Shown here: piece by piece, positions 50,065 through 58,973 of the stretch
How positions within the stretch are numbered: position 1 is the stretch's first letter
Layout of the letters: every line of letters starts with the position of its first letter
NCBI GenBank assembly: GCA_002470275.1
Contig: DKNY01000008.1
Span: forward strand, 1-64,000
Source: Gammaproteobacteria bacterium UBA7376
GTDB taxonomy: Bacteria; Pseudomonadota; Gammaproteobacteria; Pseudomonadales; Azotimanducaceae
Direction of reading: 5' to 3'
Length of the DNA stretch: 64,000 bases
Notes under the pieces: generated by a model
Database searches by the model: none
Told to the model about the DNA's origin: nothing
What the model saw: only the letters and a program-made list of their open reading frames with translations
Program-made: the position numbers and the translations under genes

Positions 50065-50364
50065 TTCAAACGACAGCCATTTTTACCCTAGGGTGATAAG
50101 GCGCCTTTGACCTCTGCCCTGCCCGATTGTGACCGGTAGCGTGAGGCACTCAAAGGGGCAGTGGCTTTAGTGTGGCAGGAATCCAGAACAATGTGCTCAG
50201 CGGAAGAGTAAGGGATTTATAGTCACCCAAGGCCGCAAGACCGGGATCAATGACGACCGGTCACTAGGGTTTGAGTGGACTCACCCGCCACAACCTGGCA
50301 AATCGATTGAATGAATCGGTTTCGACAAAGACGACAAACAAAGACGACACAAGAGACAAGCAGA

Positions 50365-51498
50365 ATGAAGAATTTTATTGCACGCCTCGCCTCAGGAGCT
50401 CTGCTGGCTGTAGCCTCGGGTTCAGCGCTTGCGGACGAGCTCAACATGCGAGTTGGTGTGACGGAGATCAGCCGCCAGGTGTATGAGCTTCACATGATTA
50501 TTCTTGGTATCTGTGTCGTGATCGGCATTATCGTCTTTGGCGCGCTATTTTGGTCCGTATTCAACCACCGCAAATCTTTAGGTGCGGAACCGGCAAATTT
50601 TCACGACGACACGCGTATCGAAATCGCATGGACGGTCATCCCCACTTTGATCCTCATCCTTATGGCGATCCCAGCCACCCAGGTCTTGGTCGCCATGTAC
50701 GACACCGGGGGCGAGGACATGCTGGTTGAAGTACGCGGATATCAGTGGAAGTGGCAGTACAAGTACCTTGACGGGGACTACAACGACACCTACTCGTTTT
50801 TCTCAAATCTGGCGACGCCACGGGATCAGATCACAAATCAGTCCGTCAAGACTGATAACTACTTGCTAGAGGTAGATGAGCCCCTGCGCATTCCAGCCAA
50901 CAGGAAGGTTAGATTCCTGGTGACGGCAGAAGACGTAATCCACGCGTGGTGGGTACCGGATTTTGGCATTAAGCGCGATGCGGTGCCGGGGATGTTAAAC
51001 GAACTTTGGACGGTGGTTCCTGAGCCTGGCGTGTATCGGGGACAATGCACCGAACTGTGCGGTAAGGACCATGGCTTTATGCCCATCGTTGTTGAGGTCT
51101 TGCCCGAACAGGAATTTGACGCCTGGTACGCGTCGAAGGTGACTTCAGAGCTGGTACGTGAAGAAAGTTTTGCGGAAACGCTTACCCATGAACAGCTGAT
51201 GGCCAATGGCGAAACTGTGTACGGCACCTATTGCGCCAGCTGTCACTTGGTTAACGGGGAAGGCATTCCCCCCGCCTTCCCGGCTATTGTGGGATCCGCC
51301 ATTGCAAGCGGACCTCGGGATGAGCATCTGAGCCTTGTTATTAACGGCGTGGCTGGGACAGCCATGCAGGCATTCGGTAAGCAGCTGGATCCAGTGCAGC
51401 TGGCGTCGGTCGTCCACTACCAACGCCATGCCTTTGGCAACGACGCGGGGGACATGTCCCAACCGCAAGACGTAATGAATTTATCTAACGGTCAGTAA
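50365..51498 (+). CDS. coxB: Cytochrome c oxidase subunit II with cytochrome c domain
   Basis: Receives electrons at the CuA centre and passes them to subunit I. From the ATG at 50365 the product has 377 residues. A signal peptide (ARLASGALLAVASGSALA) and two membrane helices come first. The CuA domain follows, with AEDVIHAWWVPDFG and the ligand set GQCTELCGKDHGFMP. A C-terminal class I cytochrome c domain has YCASCH near residue 290. This fusion identifies a caa3-type oxidase. The frame is open from 50311 but the signal peptide supports the later start. Confidence 0.96.
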   Translation: MKNFIARLASGALLAVASGSALADELNMRVGVTEISRQVYELHMIILGICVVIGIIVFGALFWSVFNHRKSLGAEPANFHDDTRIEIAWTVIPTLILILMAIPATQVLVAMYDTGGEDMLVEVRGYQWKWQYKYLDGDYNDTYSFFSNLATPRDQITNQSVKTDNYLLEVDEPLRIPANRKVRFLVTAEDVIHAWWVPDFGIKRDAVPGMLNELWTVVPEPGVYRGQCTELCGKDHGFMPIVVEVLPEQEFDAWYASKVTSELVREESFAETLTHEQLMANGETVYGTYCASCHLVNGEGIPPAFPAIVGSAIASGPRDEHLSLVINGVAGTAMQAFGKQLDPVQLASVVHYQRHAFGNDAGDMSQPQDVMNLSNGQ

Positions 51499-51507
51499 GG
51501 AATAGTC

Positions 51508-53112
51508 ATGAGCGAAGTAATACACGCAGGCCATCACGACCACCACGATCACGGACCAGCCAAGGGGCTTCTCCGGTGGCTCTATACGACGAACCACAAG
51601 GACATCGGGACACTATACCTGTGGTTTAGTTTTGCCATGTTCTTGATCGGCGGACTCATGGCGCTAGTGATCCGCACCGAGCTGTTCCAGCCAGGACTGC
51701 AGTTCGTCCAGCCTGAATTCTTTAATCAAATGACCACCAATCACGGTCTGATCATGGTCTTTGGGGCCATCATGCCAGCCTTTGTGGGCTTGGCTAACTG
51801 GCTTATTCCTATGCAGGTTGGAGCGCCAGATATGGCGTTGCCCAGGATGAACAACCTGTCCTTCTGGATTCTGCCCTTCGCCTTCGGAATCATGATCTCT
51901 ACGCTGTTCATGGAAGGTGGCGGTCCGAACTTTGGCTGGACGTTTTATGCGCCGCTGTCGACGACCTATGCGCCAGATTCGGTAACCTTCTTTATTTTTG
52001 CCGTTCACCTGATGGGTGCTTCATCCATCATGGGTAGCATCAACATCATCGCTACCATTCTGAACATGCGTGCCCCGGGCATGACGCTCATGAAGATGCC
52101 GATGTTTGTTTGGACTTGGCTGATTACCGCCTATCTGCTGATTGCCGTGATGCCTGTTCTGGCGGGCGCGGTGACCATGATGTTGTTCGACATTCACTTC
52201 GGCACCAGCTTCTTTAACGCTGCCGGCGGTGGTGATCCGGTCATGTTCCAGCACATCTTCTGGTTCTTTGGGCACCCTGAGGTATACATCATGATTTTGC
52301 CGGCTTTCGGGATTATCTCTCACATCATTCCGGCTTTCGCCCGCAAACAGCTCTTTGGGTATACCTCAATGGTGTACGCGGTTGCGTCTATTGCGTTCTT
52401 ATCCTTCATCGTCTGGGCCCACCATATGTTCACTGTGGGCATGCCCCTGGCCGGCCAGCTCTTCTTTATGTATTCCACGATGCTGATCGCCATTCCGACC
52501 GGGGTGAAGGTTTTTAACTGGATTGCGACCATGTGGCGCGGATCCATGACTTTCGAAACGCCGATGCTTTTTGCTATCGCCTTTGTGGTGCTGTTTACCA
52601 TGGGCGGATTCTCGGGGCTAATGTTGGCCATCACCCCGGCTGACTATCAGTATCACGATACTTACTTCGTAGTAGCCCACTTCCACTATGTGTTGGTCCC
52701 CGGCGCTTTGTTCTCGATCATTGCCGCAGTTTATTTTTGGCTGCCTAAGTGGACCGGGAAGATGTACGACGAGGCCTTGGGCAAGCTACATTTTTGGTTG
52801 TCCTTTATCGGGGTGAACGTCACGTTCTTCCCCCAACACTTTTCGGGTCTCGCCGGCATGCCCCGTCGAATTCCGGATTACGCGCTTCAGTTTGCGGACT
52901 TCAACATGCTGTCCAGCATCGGGGCTTTTATCTTCGGATTTTCCCAGTTGTTCTTCCTCTTTGTTGTGATCAAGGCGATTCGAAGCGGGAAGCCAGCGAC
53001 TGCTCGGGGATGGGAAGGTGCTCGTGGGCTAGAGTGGACGCTGCCGTCCCCTGCGCCCTATCACTCCTTCACGCATCCACCTGAAGTCAAAGCCGAAGAA
53101 GTACACGGCTAA
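51508..53112 (+). CDS. coxA: Cytochrome c oxidase subunit I
   Basis: Catalytic subunit with heme a and the heme a3-CuB centre. The 534-residue protein has twelve membrane helices. Key sites are the FGHPEVYIMILPAFG segment (CuB His, cross-linked Tyr and the Glu of the D-channel, so an A1-type enzyme), AHHMFTVGM, and YQYHDTYFVVAHFHYVLVPG with the heme ligands. It lies 9 nt after coxB. Confidence 0.98.
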   Translation: MSEVIHAGHHDHHDHGPAKGLLRWLYTTNHKDIGTLYLWFSFAMFLIGGLMALVIRTELFQPGLQFVQPEFFNQMTTNHGLIMVFGAIMPAFVGLANWLIPMQVGAPDMALPRMNNLSFWILPFAFGIMISTLFMEGGGPNFGWTFYAPLSTTYAPDSVTFFIFAVHLMGASSIMGSINIIATILNMRAPGMTLMKMPMFVWTWLITAYLLIAVMPVLAGAVTMMLFDIHFGTSFFNAAGGGDPVMFQHIFWFFGHPEVYIMILPAFGIISHIIPAFARKQLFGYTSMVYAVASIAFLSFIVWAHHMFTVGMPLAGQLFFMYSTMLIAIPTGVKVFNWIATMWRGSMTFETPMLFAIAFVVLFTMGGFSGLMLAITPADYQYHDTYFVVAHFHYVLVPGALFSIIAAVYFWLPKWTGKMYDEALGKLHFWLSFIGVNVTFFPQHFSGLAGMPRRIPDYALQFADFNMLSSIGAFIFGFSQLFFLFVVIKAIRSGKPATARGWEGARGLEWTLPSPAPYHSFTHPPEVKAEEVHG

Positions 53113-53141
53113 GATGTATAACGAAGATCGAGGCTGAAACG

Positions 53142-53762
53142 ATGACGTCCCATGAGGAGCGACAGAAGAACATCAAGCAAACGGTGCGTAAGCTGGGGTT
53201 GATAGTGCTCGGCATGTGCGGCTTCGTGGTGGCCTTGGTGCCGCTTTACGACTTGTTTTGCGAGATCACCGGGCTCAACGGGAAAACGGGTGGGCCCTAT
53301 GTCTTTGAAGAAGCAAGCGCCCAACCGGATACGTCTCGCCTTGTCAGAGTCAATTTTTTAACGAATACCAACCAGGGCATGATTTGGGAATTTCGTTCGG
53401 GCAAGGGCTCGGTTCGGGTCCATCCTGGCGAGCCCAAGACGGTGAGTTTCTTTGTTAAGAATCCAACGTCGCGGCCGATGATTGGGCAAGCTATCCCGTC
53501 CTTGGTTCCGGTGGCGGCCACGCAGTATTTTCACAAGACCGAGTGTTTTTGCTTCGAGCAGCAGCTACTCCAGCCAGGTGAAGAAATGGAAATGCCCATG
53601 AGGTTCATCGTGGACCGGGATTTGCCGAGAAATGTTCAGTCGATAAGTTTAAGCTACGCGCTGTTTGATGTGACGGAGCGGATCGGCCTGCCTGCGGACA
53701 TGGCGGCCACGAGCACGGCCAGTCAGGAGCCGATAGATTCTGATATCGCTGCCGGGGGGTAG
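53142..53762 (+). CDS. ctaG: Cytochrome c oxidase copper assembly protein CtaG (Cox11)
   Basis: Delivers copper to CuB of subunit I. The 206-residue protein has one N-terminal membrane anchor (KLGLIVLGMCGFVVALVPLY) followed by a periplasmic Ig-like domain. The copper-binding motif ECFCFEQQLLQPGEEMEMPM is present, as in Cox11. It lies 29 nt after coxA and 27 nt before coxC, as in many proteobacteria. Confidence 0.95.
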   Translation: MTSHEERQKNIKQTVRKLGLIVLGMCGFVVALVPLYDLFCEITGLNGKTGGPYVFEEASAQPDTSRLVRVNFLTNTNQGMIWEFRSGKGSVRVHPGEPKTVSFFVKNPTSRPMIGQAIPSLVPVAATQYFHKTECFCFEQQLLQPGEEMEMPMRFIVDRDLPRNVQSISLSYALFDVTERIGLPADMAATSTASQEPIDSDIAAGG

Positions 53763-53789
53763 TGGTTCTCTTAATAGCGGAGGAGATTG

Positions 53790-54713
53790 ATGGCCAACTC
53801 GACAGAGGTGGATAAGGATATTTATTACGTGCCAGAGCAGGGATGGTACCCCGTGTTTCTGGCCTTTGGCCTAATGCTTCTCGTCACTGGGATGGCCGAC
53901 TCGCTCAACACAATTCGCGGCCAGGGTGTGGCGGATTGGACGCAAAGCCTACTTGGCTTCGTGATCGTTAGTTTCGTGCTTTATGCCTGGTTTACCAAGG
54001 TGATCTCTGAGAATGAAGCGGGGCTGAACAACGCTTCAGTGCATAAGAGCTACGTTTGGGGCATGGGCTGGTTCATTTTCTCCGAGGTCATGTTCTTCGC
54101 CGCGTTCTTCGGTGCGCTCTTTTACGTACGCGTTCTCGTGGTGCCGTGGCTGGGTGGCGAAGGCGAAAAAGGCATTATCGGTGACTATCTCTGGCCTACC
54201 TTCCAGGCGACCTGGCCGGTGGTTCAGAACCCGGACCCCGCGCTGTTTACAGATCCGATTAAGAGCATGGCGGCCCCAACAGAACTCGGTGGATTGGCGG
54301 GCTACCTGCCGTTCTACAACACCGTGATCCTGCTGACGTCGAGCGTCACTGTGCATATGGCGCATGATGGCATTAAGGAGCAAAACCGTAAGAAGCTCAT
54401 CTCATGGCTGGCGGTGACGGTTCTTTTGGGCATCGTCTTTTTGATTCTTCAGGTCGAGGAATATATTGAAGCCTATGAGCTGTACGGGCTGACTTTAGAC
54501 AGCGGCATTTACGGGTCAACGTTCTTTATATTAACGGGCTTCCACGGTTTCCACGTCACCTTGGGCACCTTCATGCTGCTTATGCAGCTGGTCCGGGCGG
54601 TTAAAGGTCATTTTTCGAAAAACGACTGTTTCGGGTTTGAGGCGTCTAGCTGGTACTGGCATTTCGTGGATGTTGTCTGGGTAGGCCTATTCATATTCGT
54701 CTACGTGGTCTAG
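53790..54713 (+). CDS. coxC: Cytochrome c oxidase subunit III
   Basis: Membrane subunit that stabilises subunit I and supports proton uptake. The 307-residue protein has about seven membrane helices and the family pattern VWGMGWFIFSEVMFFAAFFG, TSSVTVHMAHDGI, TGFHGFHVTLG and SSWYWHFVDVVW. A loop of about 45 residues between helices is longer than in mitochondrial subunit III. The ATG at 53790 is preceded by GGAGGAG. Confidence 0.96.
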   Translation: MANSTEVDKDIYYVPEQGWYPVFLAFGLMLLVTGMADSLNTIRGQGVADWTQSLLGFVIVSFVLYAWFTKVISENEAGLNNASVHKSYVWGMGWFIFSEVMFFAAFFGALFYVRVLVVPWLGGEGEKGIIGDYLWPTFQATWPVVQNPDPALFTDPIKSMAAPTELGGLAGYLPFYNTVILLTSSVTVHMAHDGIKEQNRKKLISWLAVTVLLGIVFLILQVEEYIEAYELYGLTLDSGIYGSTFFILTGFHGFHVTLGTFMLLMQLVRAVKGHFSKNDCFGFEASSWYWHFVDVVWVGLFIFVYVV

Positions 54714-54758
54714 GCGGCGGCCCTAGAGCGCCCATGCGGTATGGATTTGAAAAACTGT

Positions 54759-54787
54759 AAAAAAGGGGCCAAGGGCCCCTTTTTTTT
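54759..54787. terminator. Bidirectional intrinsic terminator
   Basis: GGGGCC and GGCCCC form the stem core around an AAG loop, flanked by six A on the left and eight T on the right. The structure works on both strands and separates rightward coxC from the leftward DUF2909 gene, whose stop is 6 nt away. Confidence 0.95.
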
Positions 54788-54792
54788 CACTT

Positions 54793-55056
54793 CTAGGGGG
54801 CTGGGCCCACGGGTTCTCCCACGGCGTCACCACCCTTGCCATGCCATGGTGCGTTAAGGCCCATGCGTAGCTCCCCGGTATAGAAGCCGTAGGCGATGGT
54901 CAGCAGGAGCAGGGTGGCAAAGGTTATTCTAACGCCTAGGGCATACCAAAGTCGTTTGCTGCCGGGCTGCTCTGTATCCTTGAATAGAAAAAATAGGCCC
55001 GTCATCAGACTCGCAATCACGCACAGCAACAAAATAACGATGACGACTTTAAGCAT
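54793..55056 (-). CDS. Twin-transmembrane protein (DUF2909 family)
   Basis: An 87-residue protein with two membrane helices (VVIVILLLCVIASLMTGLFF, then FATLLLLTIAYGFYTG) joined by a short polar loop KDTEQPGSKRLWYALG. This pattern matches DUF2909, found in cytochrome oxidase clusters of gammaproteobacteria. Function is unknown. It ends in a Gly/Pro tail. It is encoded on the opposite strand between coxC and the SURF1 gene. Confidence 0.85.
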   Translation of the reverse strand: MLKVVIVILLLCVIASLMTGLFFLFKDTEQPGSKRLWYALGVRITFATLLLLTIAYGFYTGELRMGLNAPWHGKGGDAVGEPVGPAP

Positions 55057-55113
55057 GAGGGAATCCTAAAATTGAAGACGGACTGTATAGCATTCGTTGG
55101 GTGTCGTTAAGCA

Positions 55114-55806
55114 ATGTCTAGGTTCAAACCTGGACGTAAGATGAGCTTCTTCGTTTTGTTGATGCTGCCAGTGTTATTCTCACTCGGATTTTGGCAGCTG
55201 GATCGCGGTGAGTTTAAGCGGTCTCTTGAAGAGCAGTATCTCACCCAACTCACCCTTTTGCCGGTTGCGCCCGATATGGAAAAGATGCGTTCGCCCTTTA
55301 GCCGGCTGCGTCTCGAGGGCGTCTTTCAACCCGAATATTTTCTGATCGACAATCAGGTAAGCGCGGGCAAAACGGGATATTGGTTGATTCAGGTCTTTCG
55401 CGACGAGCGCGCAGGACGCCTTCTGGTGAATCGCGGCTTCATTCCCGGAGAACGGGACAGGAGTAACCTCCCCGCCGTGGTGACACCCCCAGGTAGGCTC
55501 TCCCTAGTCGCCGTGGTTTGGCCTGACCTCGGTTTGATCCCGAGCTGGGAACAGACACCGTGGAACCTAGGCTGGCCGAAGAGAGTTCAGCGCGGTGATT
55601 TCAAGCGGATGGGGGTTGCGGCCCAGGCGCAGCCCGTAGAGCTAAGGTTAGAACCCGGACAGCCCGGGGTGGCGAACGCAGCACCCTTTGCAGAACGGTT
55701 GAGCGACGATACCCACCTTGGCTATGCGGCCACTTGGTTTGGGTTGGCGCTGACGCTGATGGTGGCCTTTATTTTTTACGGCCTGAGGGCCGCAAGGGAC
55801 AACTAA
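55114..55806 (+). CDS. SURF1-family cytochrome oxidase assembly protein
   Basis: SURF1 binds heme A and helps assemble subunit I. The 230-residue protein has two membrane helices, at the N-terminus (FFVLLMLPVLFSLGFWQLDR) and the C-terminus (TWFGLALTLMVAFIFYGLRA). The family sequences NQVSAGKTGYWLI and RLLVNRGFIPGERDR lie between them. It begins 57 bp from the divergent DUF2909 gene. Confidence 0.92.
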   Translation: MSRFKPGRKMSFFVLLMLPVLFSLGFWQLDRGEFKRSLEEQYLTQLTLLPVAPDMEKMRSPFSRLRLEGVFQPEYFLIDNQVSAGKTGYWLIQVFRDERAGRLLVNRGFIPGERDRSNLPAVVTPPGRLSLVAVVWPDLGLIPSWEQTPWNLGWPKRVQRGDFKRMGVAAQAQPVELRLEPGQPGVANAAPFAERLSDDTHLGYAATWFGLALTLMVAFIFYGLRAARDN

Positions 55807-55847
55807 ACGCGACGCGGTCACGTCGCTCTAAGTAAATCGAGATTGTT

Positions 55848-56381
55848 ATGTCTGAGACGAAAGAAAACGGCGCGCGTCGGCAACTCACGCTTATCCTTAT
55901 CGTTGCCAGCCTGTCCCTGGGCGGATCCTATGCACTGTTTTATCTGGCGCGGGGTGCAGAGGGCTGGGGTACAACGAATAACGGGGCCTTCGTTGACCCC
56001 CCGTCGACCATTACAGAATTGGGCTGGTCAACTCAAGACGGGGCCACCCTATCTACCTCTGGGCAGTGGTGGCTGTGGACCGTGGCGGCTCAATGTAAAG
56101 AAGCCTGCACGGAGACATTGAAAAACCTGCGTGCAACCCACATTTTGCTGAACAGGGAAGCGAAGAGGGTGCGCCGAGGCATAACAACGTCGTCGGACTA
56201 TACACCCCCGTCGGATCAGCCAGACCTGCTTGGCATCAGGACAACGAGCCCTCAACCCTCACCCGGTGTCTACATCGTGGACCCTTTGGGGAATCTGGTG
56301 TTCTTCTACGCTCTGGATACAAACCCAAAGCTCATTCTGAAGGATTTAAAAAAGTTACTTAAGGTATCTCAAATTGGTTAA
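55848..56381 (+). CDS. Sco-like membrane protein of the cox cluster
   Basis: A 177-residue protein with one N-terminal membrane helix (LTLILIVASLSLGGSYALFY). The rest resembles a thioredoxin fold: GQWWLWTVAAQCKEACTETL has a CX3C pair, and GVYIVDPLGNLVFFYAL fits the later strand. Sco proteins have CX3CP, so this looks like a shortened relative that may carry copper or reduce thiols. I do not recognise a named gene. It lies between the SURF1 gene and ctaA, overlapping ctaA by 8 nt. Confidence 0.75.
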   Translation: MSETKENGARRQLTLILIVASLSLGGSYALFYLARGAEGWGTTNNGAFVDPPSTITELGWSTQDGATLSTSGQWWLWTVAAQCKEACTETLKNLRATHILLNREAKRVRRGITTSSDYTPPSDQPDLLGIRTTSPQPSPGVYIVDPLGNLVFFYALDTNPKLILKDLKKLLKVSQIG

Positions 56382-57363
56382 TACACAAATAAAGCGTGTG
56401 GCGGCAGCCGGCGTTCTACTGGCCTTAGTCGTGGTCTCCGTGGGGGCCTATACCCGGCTTGCAGATGCTGGCCTCGGGTGCCCAGACTGGCCAGGTTGCT
56501 ATGGATTTTTGACGGTCCCTGAGACGGCCGGCGATATTGCCCAAGCGGAGACCCTTTACCCCAACGCACCGGTGGAAGTGGTCAAGGCTTGGTGGGAAAT
56601 GGGCCATCGGTATATTGCGGGTAGTTTGATGCTCCTCGTGTTCGCGATCTGGGTGTTGGCGATTAGGGGCCGAAACGAGAATTCGCCCGTCGCGCTGACC
56701 AGTGTGGTCATGGCAATGATCATCCTCCAGGCCGCCTTCGGGGCATGGACGGTTACGCTAAAATTGTGGCCACAGGTTGTCACGGCACACCTACTTGGTG
56801 GCTTTACGACATTGAGCTTGATCTGGTTGCTCTACCTCCGACAGGGCGGCCTGGCATCGTTGATCCAAAAGCTGCCCTCTCCGTCCTGGTTGAGCAATCT
56901 GGCATTCTTTGTCGTGGTTGTTCAAATTGCCTTGGGTGGGTGGGTCTCATCCAATTATGCAGCCTTAGCCTGCTACGACTTTCCCAGCTGTGACGGGACC
57001 TATAGTCCGGATATGGATCTGGCCGAGGGCTTCAACATATTTCAGACCATTGGTCCCAACTACCTGGGTGGTCTAATTACCAATGAGGCCCGGATGGCCA
57101 TTCATTGGGTGCATCGGCTTTGGGCCTTGGTGGTTGTTGCTGTGGTCACGTTGCTTGCCCTGCGGCTGTTGCGCATTCAGCCCTTGCTAGGAGGGGTCTT
57201 ATTTGCGGTCTTAGCGACCCAGGTAGCCCTCGGCATTCTGAACGTCGTCTGGGTTCTGCCCCTCATCAATGCTACTGCTCACAATACGGTCGGTGCCCTG
57301 TTGCTGCTCTGTGTGGTTACAGTAAACTTCGCGCCCAGATTGAGGACGTTGGCCCAGGCCTAA
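56374..57363 (+). CDS. ctaA: Heme A synthase
   Basis: Oxidises heme O to heme A for the oxidase. The 329-residue protein has eight membrane segments, the N-terminal GAYTRLADAGLGCPDWPGCY signature, the H-bearing EMGHRYIAGSLMLLVFA, VTAHLLGGFTTLSL, HWVHRLWALVV and TAHNTVGALLLL. The start is probably the TTG at 56374, preceded by AGGT and overlapping the previous gene. Confidence 0.94.
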   Translation: MVNTQIKRVAAAGVLLALVVVSVGAYTRLADAGLGCPDWPGCYGFLTVPETAGDIAQAETLYPNAPVEVVKAWWEMGHRYIAGSLMLLVFAIWVLAIRGRNENSPVALTSVVMAMIILQAAFGAWTVTLKLWPQVVTAHLLGGFTTLSLIWLLYLRQGGLASLIQKLPSPSWLSNLAFFVVVVQIALGGWVSSNYAALACYDFPSCDGTYSPDMDLAEGFNIFQTIGPNYLGGLITNEARMAIHWVHRLWALVVVAVVTLLALRLLRIQPLLGGVLFAVLATQVALGILNVVWVLPLINATAHNTVGALLLLCVVTVNFAPRLRTLAQA

Positions 57364-57375
57364 GAAGCAATAGCA

Positions 57376-58314
57376 ATGAGTGAAGCAACCCTGTCAGCTT
57401 CCTGGCACGACTACCTAGAGATGTGTAAGCCCCGCGTGGTGCTACTAATGCTTCTCTGTGCGCTGGTGGGAATGTTCCTGGCCACTGACGGCGGCCTTTC
57501 GCTATGGACGGTTGCTGTCGCCCTTGCGGGCATTGCCCTCGTGGCAGGCTCTGCAGCCGTCGTGAACCATGTCGCTGATGCACACATTGATGCAAAAATG
57601 GCGCGGACCCACAATCGCCCGGTTGCTACAGGACGGGTTGGGACCCGGGAAGCCATAGTTTTTGCGGCAGCGACCGGCAGCCTCGGTGTGGTGCTGCTTT
57701 GGGTGTTTATTAACCCGTTAACCGCCTACCTTAACGTGGCATCTTGGGTTGGCTACGGGTTGGTCTATACCCTGTATCTCAAACGTGCGACGCCGCAAAA
57801 CATTGTAATTGGCGGCCTGTTTGGCGCCGCTCCGCCGTTATTCGGATGGACTGCCGTGACCAACAGCATCGACCCAGGCGGACTGCTGCTCGTGCTGATT
57901 ATCTTTGCCTGGACGCCGCCTCATTTTTGGGCCTTGGCGTTAGAGCGTAAAGACGAGTACGCCAACGTGGGTATGCCCATGCTGCCGGTTACCCACGGCG
58001 AAGCGCTCACGCGTCTGCACATACTCCTGTACACGATTTTGCTGATCGTCGCGTCAATTCTGCCTTACGTGATTCTCATGTCGGGTCCACTTTACCTGGC
58101 TGGCGCACTGTCTCTCGGCGCTGGATTTCTCTATTGGGCCATAGTGCTCCTCAGAAATAATAATCCCAGTGCACCGATGCAAATGTTCCGTTACTCCATC
58201 CTCTATCTTGGCGCTTTGTTTTTGGTGATGTTGGTAGATCATTACCTAATCATCGTGGGGGAGCCTGCCGCGCCGATCCTGATGACCCCCATCGTGGCGT
58301 TGGCCGGTGGGTAA
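57376..58314 (+). CDS. ctaB: Heme O synthase (protoheme IX farnesyltransferase)
   Basis: Adds a farnesyl group to protoheme IX to make heme O, the precursor used by CtaA. The 312-residue prenyltransferase has nine hydrophobic segments and the motifs NHVADAHIDAKMARTHNRPV (Asp-rich prenyl site, then the RP motif), YTLYLKRATPQNIVIGG and WTPPHFWALALERKDEYA. It lies 12 nt after ctaA and overlaps the SCO gene. Confidence 0.96.
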   Translation: MSEATLSASWHDYLEMCKPRVVLLMLLCALVGMFLATDGGLSLWTVAVALAGIALVAGSAAVVNHVADAHIDAKMARTHNRPVATGRVGTREAIVFAAATGSLGVVLLWVFINPLTAYLNVASWVGYGLVYTLYLKRATPQNIVIGGLFGAAPPLFGWTAVTNSIDPGGLLLVLIIFAWTPPHFWALALERKDEYANVGMPMLPVTHGEALTRLHILLYTILLIVASILPYVILMSGPLYLAGALSLGAGFLYWAIVLLRNNNPSAPMQMFRYSILYLGALFLVMLVDHYLIIVGEPAAPILMTPIVALAGG

Positions 58315-58966
58315 CATCCGCTCAACGGTTGGCCTGTGCCTGGTATTTATCACCATTGTGGTGAGCATGTTCGTTCTCAGCGTCACCCGAGAGCCCCAGC
58401 TCTCAATCGAGGAGATGCGCAGTAAGGGCGTTTTCATTCTGCCCCGTCCCCGAGATATCGCGCCCTTCGAACTCATCGACCATCAGGGTCGGGCCTTCGA
58501 CAATGATCGTTTGAAGGACAAGTGGTCCTTCGTGTTTTTCGGCTTTACCAATTGTCCCGACGTATGTCCAACGTCTATGTCGGTTTTGGGCCAGGTTGAG
58601 CGGGCACTGCTTGCTAATAACCCAGAGACATCGGCGCAATTCCAGGGGGTATTGGTCACGGTGGATCCAGAGCGCGATAAGGCGGAGGCCTTAGGCGCCT
58701 ACGCCACGGCGTTTTCGCCGCGTTTTTGGGGCGTCACGGGCGGCCGGGAAGCATTGGCCGAAGTTGCTCGCCAGGTGAATGTGGCCTTCGCTAAGGTTCC
58801 CCTTCGTGACGCCCAAGGCACGCCAGTCCCCGGCACCTATACTATGGACCACACGGGCAATATCGTGATCATCAACCCGAAGGGCCACTATCACGGATTC
58901 ATTAAGTTGCCACATGATGCAGAGACCATTAGGCTCACGTTTCAAACACTAGTCTCGCAATTCTAG
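58307..58966 (+). CDS. SCO1/SenC copper chaperone
   Basis: Delivers copper to the CuA site of subunit II in the periplasm. The 219-residue protein has one membrane helix (VGLCLVFITIVVSMFVLSV) and a thioredoxin-like domain. The copper motif is FFGFTNCPDVCPTSM (CX3CP), and the distal His lies in GTYTMDHTGNIVIINP. The GTG at 58307 overlaps the end of ctaB by 8 nt. Confidence 0.94.
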   Translation: MGNIRSTVGLCLVFITIVVSMFVLSVTREPQLSIEEMRSKGVFILPRPRDIAPFELIDHQGRAFDNDRLKDKWSFVFFGFTNCPDVCPTSMSVLGQVERALLANNPETSAQFQGVLVTVDPERDKAEALGAYATAFSPRFWGVTGGREALAEVARQVNVAFAKVPLRDAQGTPVPGTYTMDHTGNIVIINPKGHYHGFIKLPHDAETIRLTFQTLVSQF

Positions 58967-58973
58967 GAGCACT

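Larger units (their letters stand above)
49904..50364. other. Upstream region and leader of the cox operon
   Basis: This 461-bp interval contains the promoter at 50003-50030, the inverted repeat at 50037-50064, and a leader of about 328 nt before coxB with no convincing open frame. In the last part CGACAAACAAAGACGACACA holds a doubled AAAGACGACA. I see no ribosomal or tRNA gene. Confidence 0.6.
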
